Below, one piece after another: positions 25,060 through 36,500 of a DNA stretch of 60,000 bases (position 1 is its first letter; the number at the start of each line of letters is the position of its first letter). The position numbers were made by a program, and so were the translations under genes. Under the pieces are notes generated by a model. The model made no database searches, was not told the origin of the DNA, and saw nothing but the letters and a program-made list of their open reading frames with translations. The stretch is from positions 9,894,540 to 9,954,539 of the forward strand of contig NC_064042.1 of NCBI RefSeq assembly GCF_932526225.1, written 5' to 3'. This DNA is from Nematostella vectensis (lineage: Eukaryota; Cnidaria; Anthozoa; Actiniaria; Edwardsiidae).

Positions 25060-25834
25060 CTTGGGATAGAATCTGATGATATACTCCAAGGCTTTCACAG
25101 TATTCAATACAATTCATAAATCCAAGCAAATACGTCTCCTTGAGGTCATCCTTGTTTGCCTCAGATGTGTGAAGTGTACTTCACTATACCTTGTCAATTA
25201 TCCACTAAAGAAATGAAAAAATAATATTTTGTTTAGTTAAACAATTAGAGATTAACTCGTTGTGGACCGTATCTCAGCCAAAGATAAAGGGATTCCCTAA
25301 AGCATTGCTGTCATAACTAGCTTTTGATTCGCTTTATTGCGCGCGCGTCACACTTGATGCAGATTCAGAGGCCGTTATCAATTATACAAAAATCATGGAT
25401 TACTACAGTACTAGAAAAAATATCCCTTCTGTTTTCTGTACGTGCGTGTGTATGTCTGTTGTATGTATGTGTGAAGGGTGGGGTGAGGGGTTATCCGGAA
25501 TTTTCGGCCGCAAATTGAAAAAACCGACCCCTCTCTAAATACCAAGTCCTCTGGGCTTTTTTCAAAGTATGTATAATATTTTTTTGAGCGCATTGAAAAA
25601 ACCGACCTCCTCGCTAAACTGATGAATGCCAAGCCTTCTGGGATTTTTCAAAAACCTTAAAACGGGATATAAACCAGGTGATGTGCAAATCCGCGTTCAC
25701 AAGCGTGAAGCAGTCAAATGAAAGTGCATTATGTCAGTACGAAATCTGGAAAATGAGAGTGTATTCACCATGTATGAACACATCCAGGCAAAGCTCAATG
25801 CAACTGGGCCGTGTCAAGTGCGAGCGTAGGGCAG

Positions 25835-25876
25835 CCTGCTTGTACAATCGCATTCGAATGCGATTGTACAAGCAGG
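25835..25876. repeat. Perfect 42-base palindrome
   Basis: Each half is CCTGCTTGTACAATCGCATTC (21 bases) and its exact reverse complement, centred on TTCGAA with no spacer. It overlaps the CAGGGGCGG left end of the element listed at 25873. Confidence 0.9.
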
Positions 25877-26137
25877 GGCGGCGGACTATTCTGAGCGGAT
25901 ATTTCTATATATAAACGTCTTTTTAAACAAACGGGTTTCAAGTGGTATATATGCAACCGACAACAAATTTGTTGAACAGTTTAAAATCCCAGCGTTCTTA
26001 TAAATAGGATTTGGAATCACCACCCACCCCTTCCCCCTAAAACCACCACCCACCCCTCCCCGGAACCACTACCCACCCCTTCCCCACAACTTTCGCCCCC
26101 CCCCTACCCCCCTTATGGGGCCACTCAGCCGCCCCTG
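25873..26137. mobile_element. Short hAT-like MITE with CAGGGGCGGC inverted ends
   Basis: CAGGGGCGGC at 25873 is mirrored by GCCGCCCCTG at 26128-26137. CAGGGG-type termini are common in hAT-derived MITEs of animals. The right half is C-rich (CCACCCACCCCTTCCCC repeated three times). Flanks share only ACAAG, so a clean 8-base target duplication is not seen. Confidence 0.5.
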
Positions 26138-26484
26138 GACAAGTAACCGGATGGATGATACAGGATAAGCATACTGATAAGCTTCGAATATCGAACGTCT
26201 AGGAAGTCGTTTAGTTTTTTCCCATCCGGTTTATTCCCATGTTGTCAACACAACATTTTTTTTACGAAATCCGAGGATAACTACTGTATACAAATCTCTC
26301 GAACAAACGTTCCGAAAACGTGCTCGAAAGAAAACTCCTACCGGTCATGCGCATGCGCGCGCCACAGGCGTCCCGTGTGCCACAGGTAAATCGAAACGAA
26401 CGGACAATAAAAAATACTCTATAACGATTCTCTTACACCCCATATGCGTTGAGTTGTGTTGTTGTATATTTTTGTCGAACTCGC

Positions 26485-26805
26485 TTTTACTTTTGTGTCG
26501 CGCATGTTTTTACATATCTTGCATTTGTGTTGCGCACGCTTGTACTCATTTTGCATTTGTGTCGCGCACGTGTTTACTAATCTTACATTTGTGTCGCGCA
26601 CGCGTTTACTTTTCCTGCCTTTGTGTTGCGCTTGTTTTACATATCTTGCATTTGTGTTGCGCACGGGTTTTCCCATCTTACATTTGTGTTGCGCACGCGT
26701 TTACATATCTTATTTGTATTGCCCGCGTGTTAACATATCTTGCATTTGTGTTGTTGCGTGCGCTTTTAACCCCATCCAACTTCTGTGTTGCGCACGCTTT
26801 TGCTT
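26485..26805. repeat. Minisatellite, ~32-base unit, about 10 copies
   Basis: The unit is approximately GCATTTGTGTTGCGCACGCG followed by TTTACATATCTT. Copies vary in length (29-35 bases) and sequence. It creates several overlapping ORFs on both strands (rich in C, H and R or in K and N) that I do not regard as genes. Confidence 0.85.
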
Positions 26806-27693
26806 TGTTTTCAGGAAAGGGAATGAGGAAGCAGATAGAGAGAGAAGGACAAGCAAGGGGCTAGGGGTGCGAGACTTTGCGCGGGTCATGCACCTTTTGG
26901 ACTTGTGTTTATGGCGGATACAGATAAAAGAGACTCCAAACGAACGCCATTATTCCTAAGCAGAAACATTGACACAGTCATCAATCATAATTTGTTTCAA
27001 AGTTTAATATTTTTTCATTGCATTGTGCACGTTTTTATCAGGTTTTATATATTAGATTTTGAATTATATATTTTTCATGTACCCACTAAATCCACCGCCA
27101 CAACCGATGTCTTCTTCGATCGTCGAGCTGTTTTTGTTTTTATCTTTATTTAAGTACAATAGCTGTTTGTTTTGTGGAAGCTTTTTGTACTACGAGGCAC
27201 GGAAGAGGAGATAAAAGTTTGTTTACACTCAACCATACAAACAAGCACAGGATTATAGATTAACATGCAGGCGATATTATTATAGACGAAACATATGACA
27301 TACATGCCAATGATTAAATTACAATTCCAAATTCCTCATTTCGAAGATATTGTTCGTGTTTTAAAATATTGATTATTCTTGGGGTTGAAAAACGTCAGTG
27401 CAACATTTTGTCTGAAAAAGAGAAATCAGTCTGGTAAGGGGGTAGGAGAATATTATTTGTGTGTTCGTTGACCAAACTACGATTAGTACTGTTCTTTTTT
27501 TTTCTATGATAAATAGTACTAACTCAAGTCCCTGTGTTGTGTTTAATATTATCTCCTTGTTTCAAAGAGGAAGGAACGTCCAGGGAATTTCTGCCGCTTG
27601 CTAATTTCTGTGAGTGCAACAAAGCACTGTCCCTGGTGGGGATATTGGCAAGGACGTTCTCTTCCTTATATGGTATGCTCTATATAGTAGTGC

Positions 27694-28728
27694 TCACATC
27701 TCCGTGCAGTAGTCATTACCATCATCATCCGGGTATCTATACATCCGGGATCCATCCGAACCATACGATGACGACGTCGACTGACCGCCCTCTTTTGTGC
27801 TATCCCGACCAATATCAAAACACGGCAAGCAAGCCCTCACGATGGCACTCAAGCTCTTACGAAAACTCGAGTACAGATAGTAATATATAATGGGATTAGT
27901 CAGCGGTCGTGCGTAGTGCGCAAGCTCAAGAATGGTCCACACTGGCCAGTAGAGTCGCAAAGGCGAGCCAATCACGTTGATGAGCTTGAGAACAATGGTA
28001 GGCCCCCAGCAGAGATAGTGCATGAGGACCAAAAACTGGAGCATGCGCACTGTGCGTCTGCGCTTGTTGTGAAGGACAGCGTTCCCGCCAGAGGACCTCT
28101 GAGTTCTCGGCGCGTTCAGTTTCTGTTCCGTCATGTACCAGACCCAGGCCACCACAAGCAGCGGGAGGACCATGAGAGCGAGGAATGGGACGACCAAGAA
28201 GAAGTACTTCTTGCTTGAAGCTTCCCAAACTTCGTCGCAAACTTTCTTGGATTCGCCATTGATGGTCAGGACTCTGACGCCATAGGCGTAGATGTACACC
28301 ACGAAGAGAGCCGCTGACACGAGCCAGATGATTGGGATAGTCACGTGAGTCTTACGACATACCGCTGCGTGGGTCTGCCTTGACGGTCTCCGTATCCCAT
28401 AGTACCTTTCGATGCAAGCTGCGACAAGCGTTACTATGGCGACCGAGTAGCAGCAGTAAACCATGGTATAGCTCACCTTGCAGAAACCCGCGCCTACATT
28501 CCATTGCATGTTCACATTATCAACAGAAATGGTGCCGAATAATGAGGATATGATGTCACAAACGGCCAGGTTTAGGATGTAAAAGTCTATAGGACTTTTT
28601 GGCTCTGATCCACTGTAGACAGTGACAATGACTCCAAGATTTAACACAATACAGAATAGTAAGATGGCCAAAGATGCAATGACAAAAAATGTACCCAGCG
28701 ATGTACTGATTCCCTCAGCCAAATCCAT
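27694..28728 (-). CDS. Class A (rhodopsin-like) G protein-coupled receptor, intronless
   Basis: 344 residues from ATG at 28728 (AAAATGG context). Seven membrane segments are visible: TM1 with VLNLGVIVTVY, TM2 with LNLAVCD, TM3 starting at FCKVSYTM and ending in the E/DRY-type motif ERY, TM5 around VLPLLVVAWVW, TM6 with the CWGP form of CWxP, and TM7 ending NPIIYYYLY (NPxxY). TM3 Cys and a Cys in the second extracellular loop (KKVCDEVW) can form the usual disulphide. A cytoplasmic tail has CLPC (possible palmitoylation) and a Ser-rich end. TM7 lacks the retinal lysine, so it is not an opsin. The ligand cannot be assigned; a peptide or amine is plausible. A possible poly(A) signal lies at 27145-27150. 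It sits about 9 kb from the peptide precursor, same strand. Confidence 0.88.
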   Translation of the reverse strand: MDLAEGISTSLGTFFVIASLAILLFCIVLNLGVIVTVYSGSEPKSPIDFYILNLAVCDIISSLFGTISVDNVNMQWNVGAGFCKVSYTMVYCCYSVAIVTLVAACIERYYGIRRPSRQTHAAVCRKTHVTIPIIWLVSAALFVVYIYAYGVRVLTINGESKKVCDEVWEASSKKYFFLVVPFLALMVLPLLVVAWVWYMTEQKLNAPRTQRSSGGNAVLHNKRRRTVRMLQFLVLMHYLCWGPTIVLKLINVIGSPLRLYWPVWTILELAHYARPLTNPIIYYYLYSSFRKSLSAIVRACLPCFDIGRDSTKEGGQSTSSSYGSDGSRMYRYPDDDGNDYCTEM

Positions 28729-30572
28729 TTTCAATCGATACTCTCTTCGAGTTTAGCGTGCTTGGTGTCAGGCTTCTATTGACTTTGTTTACCAAGTAGG
28801 GACCTTTAAGTATATCAATAAGAATGCGTGAACGGTCTCATTTAGGCCGCTTGTTGACTTTTGTGCTCAGTGGGTTGACAGTCTATCACATCAGCTTTTC
28901 AAATCTTGACGATTCTGCTTGCAAACGACGAATTCACTTCGCTTAGTGGTTTTCAGTATGTCTTCCGTGTAGGCTGCGTTGCAATAAACCTGTGGAAGAA
29001 AATTGTTTTCACAACAAACGTTATGATCGGTATGGGTTTTGACAAAACCCCTGGTGCAAATAAAGTTTTTTCCAAAGAAACTCGGCATAACAAACCGTTG
29101 AACCAATGAATAATTGAAGAATTTGTTATGATATTTTGACTTCTTAAAGTTAATAGAAACTTTCCAAATTGCTTCTCGACTTCAAAACAAAGTTTCTTTG
29201 GTTTAAAATCCACGTGTCTTTATCCATTTTCGCGGCGAACTAATAAAAGTAACACATTGTATAACAAACCATTACAGAACATTCTTCTACCTAGAGTGAC
29301 GTTTGTCGGTTCCACTTACAAATAATTTCCTTACAATTATACTTAAAAGTGCCGCTCCTTTTTGTGCGGTTTCTGCCCTTTTAAGTACCGCGACCATAAC
29401 TCAAAGCCACCTTAAAAAGTTTTCCAAACTTTCCGCTAATAAGCTTAGTGATTGAAGTCCTTTAGCCTTATATAAACTGATGCTATTGTCAATATTTTGT
29501 AATGACTAGTAAACAGACCTAACCTTCGTGGTTATGATCACGATATTCCAAAAGCCAATGTCGCGTAGTTTTTCCGTTGAATCCCTAGCATTCATGGACA
29601 GGTTTTCCGTTTCCGTTATTTACACAAATCGCTGTAGGACCGCTAGCGTTAATTTATGCTGTCGCGAGTAATGAGATACCGTGGCTTTCAATGTAATACC
29701 ACTAACGTATTACACGGACGATTTAACAGACAATAAGCGGCCATTAATAATGGTTATAAGTGGTATAGGGGGTCATCTTGTAGCCAATCAAAAGCCGGTT
29801 TGACTTCTGTTCAAATCTATCAATAGATCCAATCTCACCAGGATGTTAATACTAGTTGTGAGTTTTCTTTCTCTTATTTGCAATTGCTCGAGTACACCAG
29901 ACCGGGATTTCGGAAGAATGTGACTGAAACTGTTTTCTGTTTAATTTCCGAAGGAAACGACCGAAAAAAAGGCAAATAAATTATCTATGCTTGAATTCTA
30001 AATGCTGTTTTTTAAATTACGACTGACTTCACAGGTGATGGCCGTTTTGTTATGCGACGGAACGTTCTAATAACGAAAAGCAGGTGTCTTTGAAATTGGG
30101 GGAAATTGCATTCTTGGGATCTCCCTTTCTTCCTAGCCACCTTATCCCAATAATTAACCGACGGCCCGTTGGTATTTATATTGTAATATTGTATCACTTT
30201 TCTAGAGTCAGGGGCGGTGGAAAAGTAGTGGTGTGGGGGGTTTCTTTTTACCTGAATGCGAGTTTTACAGTAATCTAAATATGTATCAAGCGTTACATGT
30301 GTAATTCGTTTGCTTGATAAAGACGCCATTAAATATATTTTCAAATTTTTGTATTATTTTTAGCGGGAACTATGTAAACCCAGCTCCCCCCTCCCTCCTC
30401 GAAATCCCCGCTGGAAATTATCAGCGGTTGTTCCGATTGTCTCATGCGCACCCTGATCGTCACCTCAAGAGAACAGCGGTCTTCCCCATGACTTCATTTC
30501 TGTTATGAAGGAAGTGGCGAACGTAGAAATTTGCCAATTTTTACCAACTTTTTCACTTTAGAATCAACAAGT
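28729..30572. other. Divergent intergenic region between the GPCR and VPS37A
   Basis: The two genes point away from each other, so this 1.8 kb should hold both promoters. No ORF, array or obvious element is supported. I cannot mark core promoter sites with confidence. Confidence 0.6.
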
Positions 30573-33500
30573 ATGAGTTGGATGAATTTGTTTGGAAGTT
30601 CGTCACCGAACCCGACAAGCAACGAACTCCCAGCGCCCACCGCCTTGCAGCAACAAAGATCTAAACAGATCGAAACGTTGAGAATCTTTCATCACAGGTA
30701 AGCGACAAAAATAAGTAGCAGAAAAATGTTATTTGAATGCACGTTTATTATTTAACATATCTTTAAGAACAGCTTTAGACATTTATTAAGAAATGTTTTC
30801 AATTTCTTAGTTGACCAATGAACTTCAAAATACCTGTGCCTATTTGTGTTGAAAATATAACTTTTGCCAAAATGGCATACTCACTTTGCTGCATCTGCAA
30901 AATTCATATCGATTGCGTATTCCCATTTCTCATTTTTCTTAAGAATTTGAACATTGGAACTAGGAAACTGTGAGCACAAACTTGCATATAAAAACCCAGA
31001 TTATAAAAACCTGTTGTTTGTTACACCTTTGAGTACTCTTCCAGGCCCGTAGCCAGGATTTTGAGCGGGGTGGTTGGTTTTTCCATTTCAGCTGACCAAA
31101 TTTCCGGTATACCCCTCTCCTCGCCTAATTACATTAGGGAATCAATATTTCAAATAAATTCAATCCTGTATTTAAAATGTTATTTTTAGGTTGCTTTTTA
31201 ACATGTACTGGTAATAATTAAAGATAACAATAATTATTTTAAAACAATTTTTATAGTCATTTGAAGACAAATTGATCTGCATGGTATATCCAGCCAAATG
31301 TTATATATATTTTTTGTTAACTCTGAGCAGACCTTGAAGCCGGGTGGGTGGGGGGGGGGGGGGGGGGGGTTCGAACCACCCTGGCTACGGGCCGGCTAAT
31401 ACCTAAAACACCTTACTTGAATTAACTGCACAGGGCACCTTCCCATGTCTTCGGCATGATCACGCTATATCTGTTCCCTTGTTATATCTAACACAGGTGA
31501 CCAGCTTGATGTTTTTACTTACTATTATTATTTATTTGTTTGTGCTTCCTCATCATTAGTGTCACAGAAGTCCAGAGAGATGTGGAGTATAGGGTCACCT
31601 TTACAGTAGGATCATCAACACTATTCCTGAATGTGTGAGTATTGATCTCATTTGATAAGGGTGTACAGGTACAGTGCCGACAGTATCATAACCCTAATTA
31701 AACAAATATTGTACTCTAAATATGGTACTGTAGCTCACTGTTAATCCATTTTTTTTTGCTAAGAGTCTTTGAATTAGAACCATACCTGAGTCAAATATAA
31801 ATCTTGTATGATAAATGTTTTACAACTGAAAAAAAAGATGCCAAAATATTTCAATGTTCAAAATGAAACGAAACTACACATGCCAAACAAATCTGGTTGA
31901 GAATCTTTATTGTATTTTTTTGCTTTGCTATTAATCATTTGGTTATGATATTCTAATTTGAAGTGTGTATGACCCTATCATTTTCCAGAACTTTACCACC
32001 ACAATTTCCTCAGGAAAAGCCTGTAGTCAAAGTGTCGCCGCCTGTTATTCACCCATGGGTTAATGACCAGGTATCTATAAAGAAATATCTCAAAACAGAA
32101 ATTCTTTGCAATATTTGATTGGGTTCACTTAGTACTTGCTGAGGATCTTATCTCCTGCTTTTTTATTGTCATTTTATTAGATGATTGTAGTTGGCTGCCA
32201 GGCAATCAATTCTGTAAGTATGTACACTGTAAACTCTTGTTGAAAGTTTGTTAATTCTATTTTCATAAACTATTGAGGTTTTTGTTGTGGCAGACCCTAA
32301 TCTGCCATGTAAATTATTAGTGTTGTAGGTGGCTGGTAGCAGCTGTTATCAGACGAAGTATAATTATTGACTTGAATATCGATAAAAAGATTTAAATTTA
32401 CATACACTTCAATGTTTCTGCTACTTGACACTGGTGAAGAGGCAGTAGCTTTGAAACGTCTGTAAATCTTTTTATCTTTTAAGCGCTATTCAAATCAATA
32501 ATTATTTAATTCTTTGCCTGTAAATTAATAACCCACTGGACACCAGATCTGTGTTACATTATATTGGCACACAAACTGTATTTCTTTGTGAGTGAGCCTT
32601 TTTTTCCTGAAGTTTTACATGCACTCAAGTTTGGGAAAAGCCGTGCAAGAGGTTGTGAGGGAGCTCTGTGATCATCCTCCACAGATTGTAAATAAACCTT
32701 CTGCAAAGTAAGGACAACATTATACAGGACAAAGATGGAGAAAAGAGGAGGGGGTATTTATAGGCGTGGTGAGGGTGTGTGGTGACCCTCTTTCTTTTCA
32801 GAAAAAGTATAAGGATGTTATTACTTTATTTGTCTAATACCATACTACTACTGTATACTGTGTACTGTAAGAAATAACGAGGTCCTCGATGGAAATAAGA
32901 TTGGTAATACGTATCATCATGAGTAACTACTGCAGTAAAAAAACTGAATCCTTTTCTGCCTGAATCCATAATACAGAGCAACTAGTCATTGATAATGCTA
33001 GACATCAGTATAATGGCCAAAGCTAGAAACTTTTCTCGCAGGGGGACTTATTTTCTGTATAGGAGGCAGGGGCAGATGTAATTTTATCCCATATATGCCA
33101 GCTCTTCTTTCTATTTGTTTATGCCTTTTTCTCTTTTATTTATCCCAGTCCATCATCTAGCTTACCAGGTTTTCAGCCGATTTCCTCAAACAGTTTCCCA
33201 GGCTACCAGCCTCTTGTCACTCCATTCAGCTCATCCCAATTTGGGATTTCAAACTCTACGCATGGCTTATTTCCATCATCATCGTCCTCTTCATCTGAAT
33301 CACAAACAGCATCACTTATCACCACATCTGAGGTGAGATTTATAGCTACTGCTGAGTCATCTTTAAAAGCTAGAAACCTTAGTTTTGTTTTCATTTGATG
33401 CCCAAAGACATACTGTACTTTATGTTGAAATAAAAAAAAATATTTGAAAGTATTGCATTAACTGATAGAAATATTGTGCTTTCTCATTGTTGTTTTTCTG

Positions 33501-36500
33501 ATGGATGACAAAATGACAGCAGACAAAAGTTCTTTAACCCTTTAACACCAAGAAGCCAATGAAATGCTCACCTCCCTAAAAATGAAGAAAAAAATATTTT
33601 GCTGTTCTTTGAATGTTTCACCTTCTATTTTCCATTTTTTTTTCATTGTCTATCTAAAGAAAATTGTAAATTGATGCCACTGTGTGAACAAATAGTTTGA
33701 TGAGTGTATGTAGAAACATACATTAATTGTGTGTAGCTTTTAAGGGCCTATGGTACTATCTCGTTGCTATGAAACTCCGTTGCTATGAAAGGGAAAAGCG
33801 CTACATTCGGTCAAATAGACTAAAATTGCTGCGCGCCTGCCAACTTAATTCCGTGGCCCAATGGTTAGCGTGTTTGACTCATAAGCAAGCGTTCCGGGTT
33901 CAATCCCTGGTCGAGTCTTTTTTTTATTTTTATTTTTTTTTTGAAACTCCAGCTCTAATTTTCCTTTTTCTTTTTGTCCAAGAGATTGAAATAAACTTTC
34001 AACATTTTGTAGAAAAAAATGTAATTTTCATATGTTTTTCGAGAATAAAAATATATGGCGAAAAAACAAGATGGAGGCCATTTCCGCAAAAGAAAAACAC
34101 GTTAATTTTGAACATTTTACAACAATTGTAAAAAAGTTTTCACTCAAAATTTTTATATTACCATTTCTAACAACTTAGCGCATGGGATTTTTGATTTTTG
34201 AAGAAGTGAAAAAGTTATTACCAAATATGTGGTTTTCGAAGAACATAAATATTCACCATTTCTTGCAGTGTCAAAATTTTGCAAATCCGATGCGAAAATA
34301 GTGAAATAAGAAAATAGTAAAATAATAAAATATTTCTGCAAAAAAAATTATGTTAGATTTAAACAGTAGCTTCTCCGACACGTTTTTCTGTCCTGGGTCA
34401 GGTGACCAGGGAGTGGTAAGATGACGCCATCACTTGTGTCATCTATGTCTAAAACTCTTATGTTGAAAGTTCCAAAAGATTTGACAAAAAACAGGAGCTT
34501 TTATAAAACAAACAAATTTCCCTAGCAACGGACTCAAAAGATAGTACCATAGGCCCTTAACAGTATCAAAATTTCATATAAAATTGGCTTGTCAAAGTTC
34601 TTTCTACTGTGAATTCTGCGCTGCATCAAATTGGCAACTCAATAATAAACCTACAAAAAAAATTATTGTTGACAGGTTGATTCTCCCTCTCGAAAGAATA
34701 CTCCTGCTGTTGCTATTGAATCAAAAGAATTTCCAGAATTGAATGGTTTGAGGTAATAATCTGTCATGCTTATGTCTCTTGTACAAGGATTAACACGTCT
34801 TGTAGATTAGGCAGAGCTCACAAAGAGGCAAGCGAACAAACACCCTATCACTCCCAGTACCTCTCTGTATAACCATGTATATTGTATCCTTTTTGTAAAA
34901 AATTGGTTGAGCTGCAGGGGTACTCCAAAATAATATTCACAGTGGGACACACTAAAAAATGTGCTTTTTTTATTTTGTAGTTTAGAGGAGTTAAAAAATT
35001 TAAATGACAGCACAGACTTATTAGAAGAATTTCAACAGAACTTGGAATCAGTAAGTATGACAGAGAACAAAGGTTGCAAGTAAGAGACTGCTGACAGTAA
35101 AAGAAAAGACAAACAAACTTTTGAGGAACTCATTTATTGTAACAACACTTTAAGTGTTTTAGCTTAGAGGAATATATATAATTACAAATATGTCAAACAC
35201 TAAACTAAAGGGATTTTAAATGAGATATAGAGGAGATGATGGCATGAATTTATGCATGACTCATACCCTAAGTTGCAATCTTCTTCTTTTTTTGAAGGTT
35301 AAGAAACTCCAAGAAGAACAAGAAAACTTAATGTTACAGAATGAAGAAATAGCAAGTGAGTGGGTATTAGCCTTATCAACAGGTTCTCTAAGATTATTTC
35401 ACTTTTCTACCCTTTACGTCTGATAACCTTAAAAAATGCTCTTGCAGGATATAATCTATCGTTACAACCTAAGCTTGAAGCTTGTAAGGATGCTATTATT
35501 AGAAATGTAAGTACTTTTCAAAATGTAAGTACTTTTTCAAAAAAGCCAATGATGTTGCCATTTTATGCCTCACAAAATTCAGAGTCACATAAAGAATCTG
35601 TTTTTTCACCTTATTTGAGCTCTAAACTGATACTTTTAAACAAATATGTTTAATCAAGTATCAGGATATATTGTGGGGACTCTAATCACAAAAAGTCTTA
35701 TTTAAGTTGTGCAGATTCAAATCAGGTATATATAGGTTTTCCCTTGATATCTGCAGTATGAGCTATTGAATGAAAAGCAGCAAGAATTTGTCAAGAAGAA
35801 TCAAGTGCAGAAGGACCTTATAACGGCAAGGGAGCAGTCATTAATAACTGGGGGGGGGGGGCAATTTTGCAAAATCCTGGGCTCAAAAATTTTGGCCCCG
35901 CTAGACATGGCGCCCAAAAATTTGCAAACACCCCCCCACCACCACCACCACCACCTCCACATTTTTATATTCAATAATTATATCTTATTAAAACCACAGA
36001 GACTTGATATGCATACTGAGTGTAACTGAATATAACCTTTACTAAAATATAGATCAGCTAGCATGGCAATTTTATCCTATTAACTTTTAAGTATGAATCT
36101 TCACTTTTCTTAGTCTAAGAGTGGCACATAGATAAACAACAAATACCAGTGTCACTAGATAACGACTATGTCGTTGACAACATTAACAAACACATTCTAG
36201 GTTTTGCAACATTTTAAAATATTCGTTTTGTTCAACTGATTAGAACGGGCATCTTTGTCTGTCAACCATGAGAGGGATTCTCAAAATTTATTTATATACT
36301 GTAAAGACAAGATTTGTACCTGAACAATATGGAACTAGATGTACAGTAGTAGGAAACATTGTGAACTGAATAAGATTTACATTTGAACAATGACTCTCTT
36401 GCTCAGTATTATATTAAAACCAGACTAAAATTTGGCGGCCAAAAAATGTGACCCCCCCCCTCTAATGACAGCCTAAAAAAATGTGGCCTCCCCCCTAAAT

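Noticed and set aside
26454-26959. Overlapping Cys/His-rich ORFs on the plus strand and a K/N-rich ORF on the minus strand
   Set aside because: Products of the ~32-base minisatellite; no other gene features.
27916-28240. ORFs of about 100 codons overlapping the GPCR in other frames
   Set aside because: Shadows of the GPCR coding sequence; no independent signals.
31360-31395. Box-B-like GGTTCGAACC as a tRNA gene
   Set aside because: No box A at tRNA spacing and no cloverleaf; it is part of the inverted end of a MITE.
33727-34131. 134-codon ORF inside the VPS37A intron
   Set aside because: It runs from the inverted repeat of the TTAA element through the tRNA-like unit and a poly-T/F stretch; not a protein gene.
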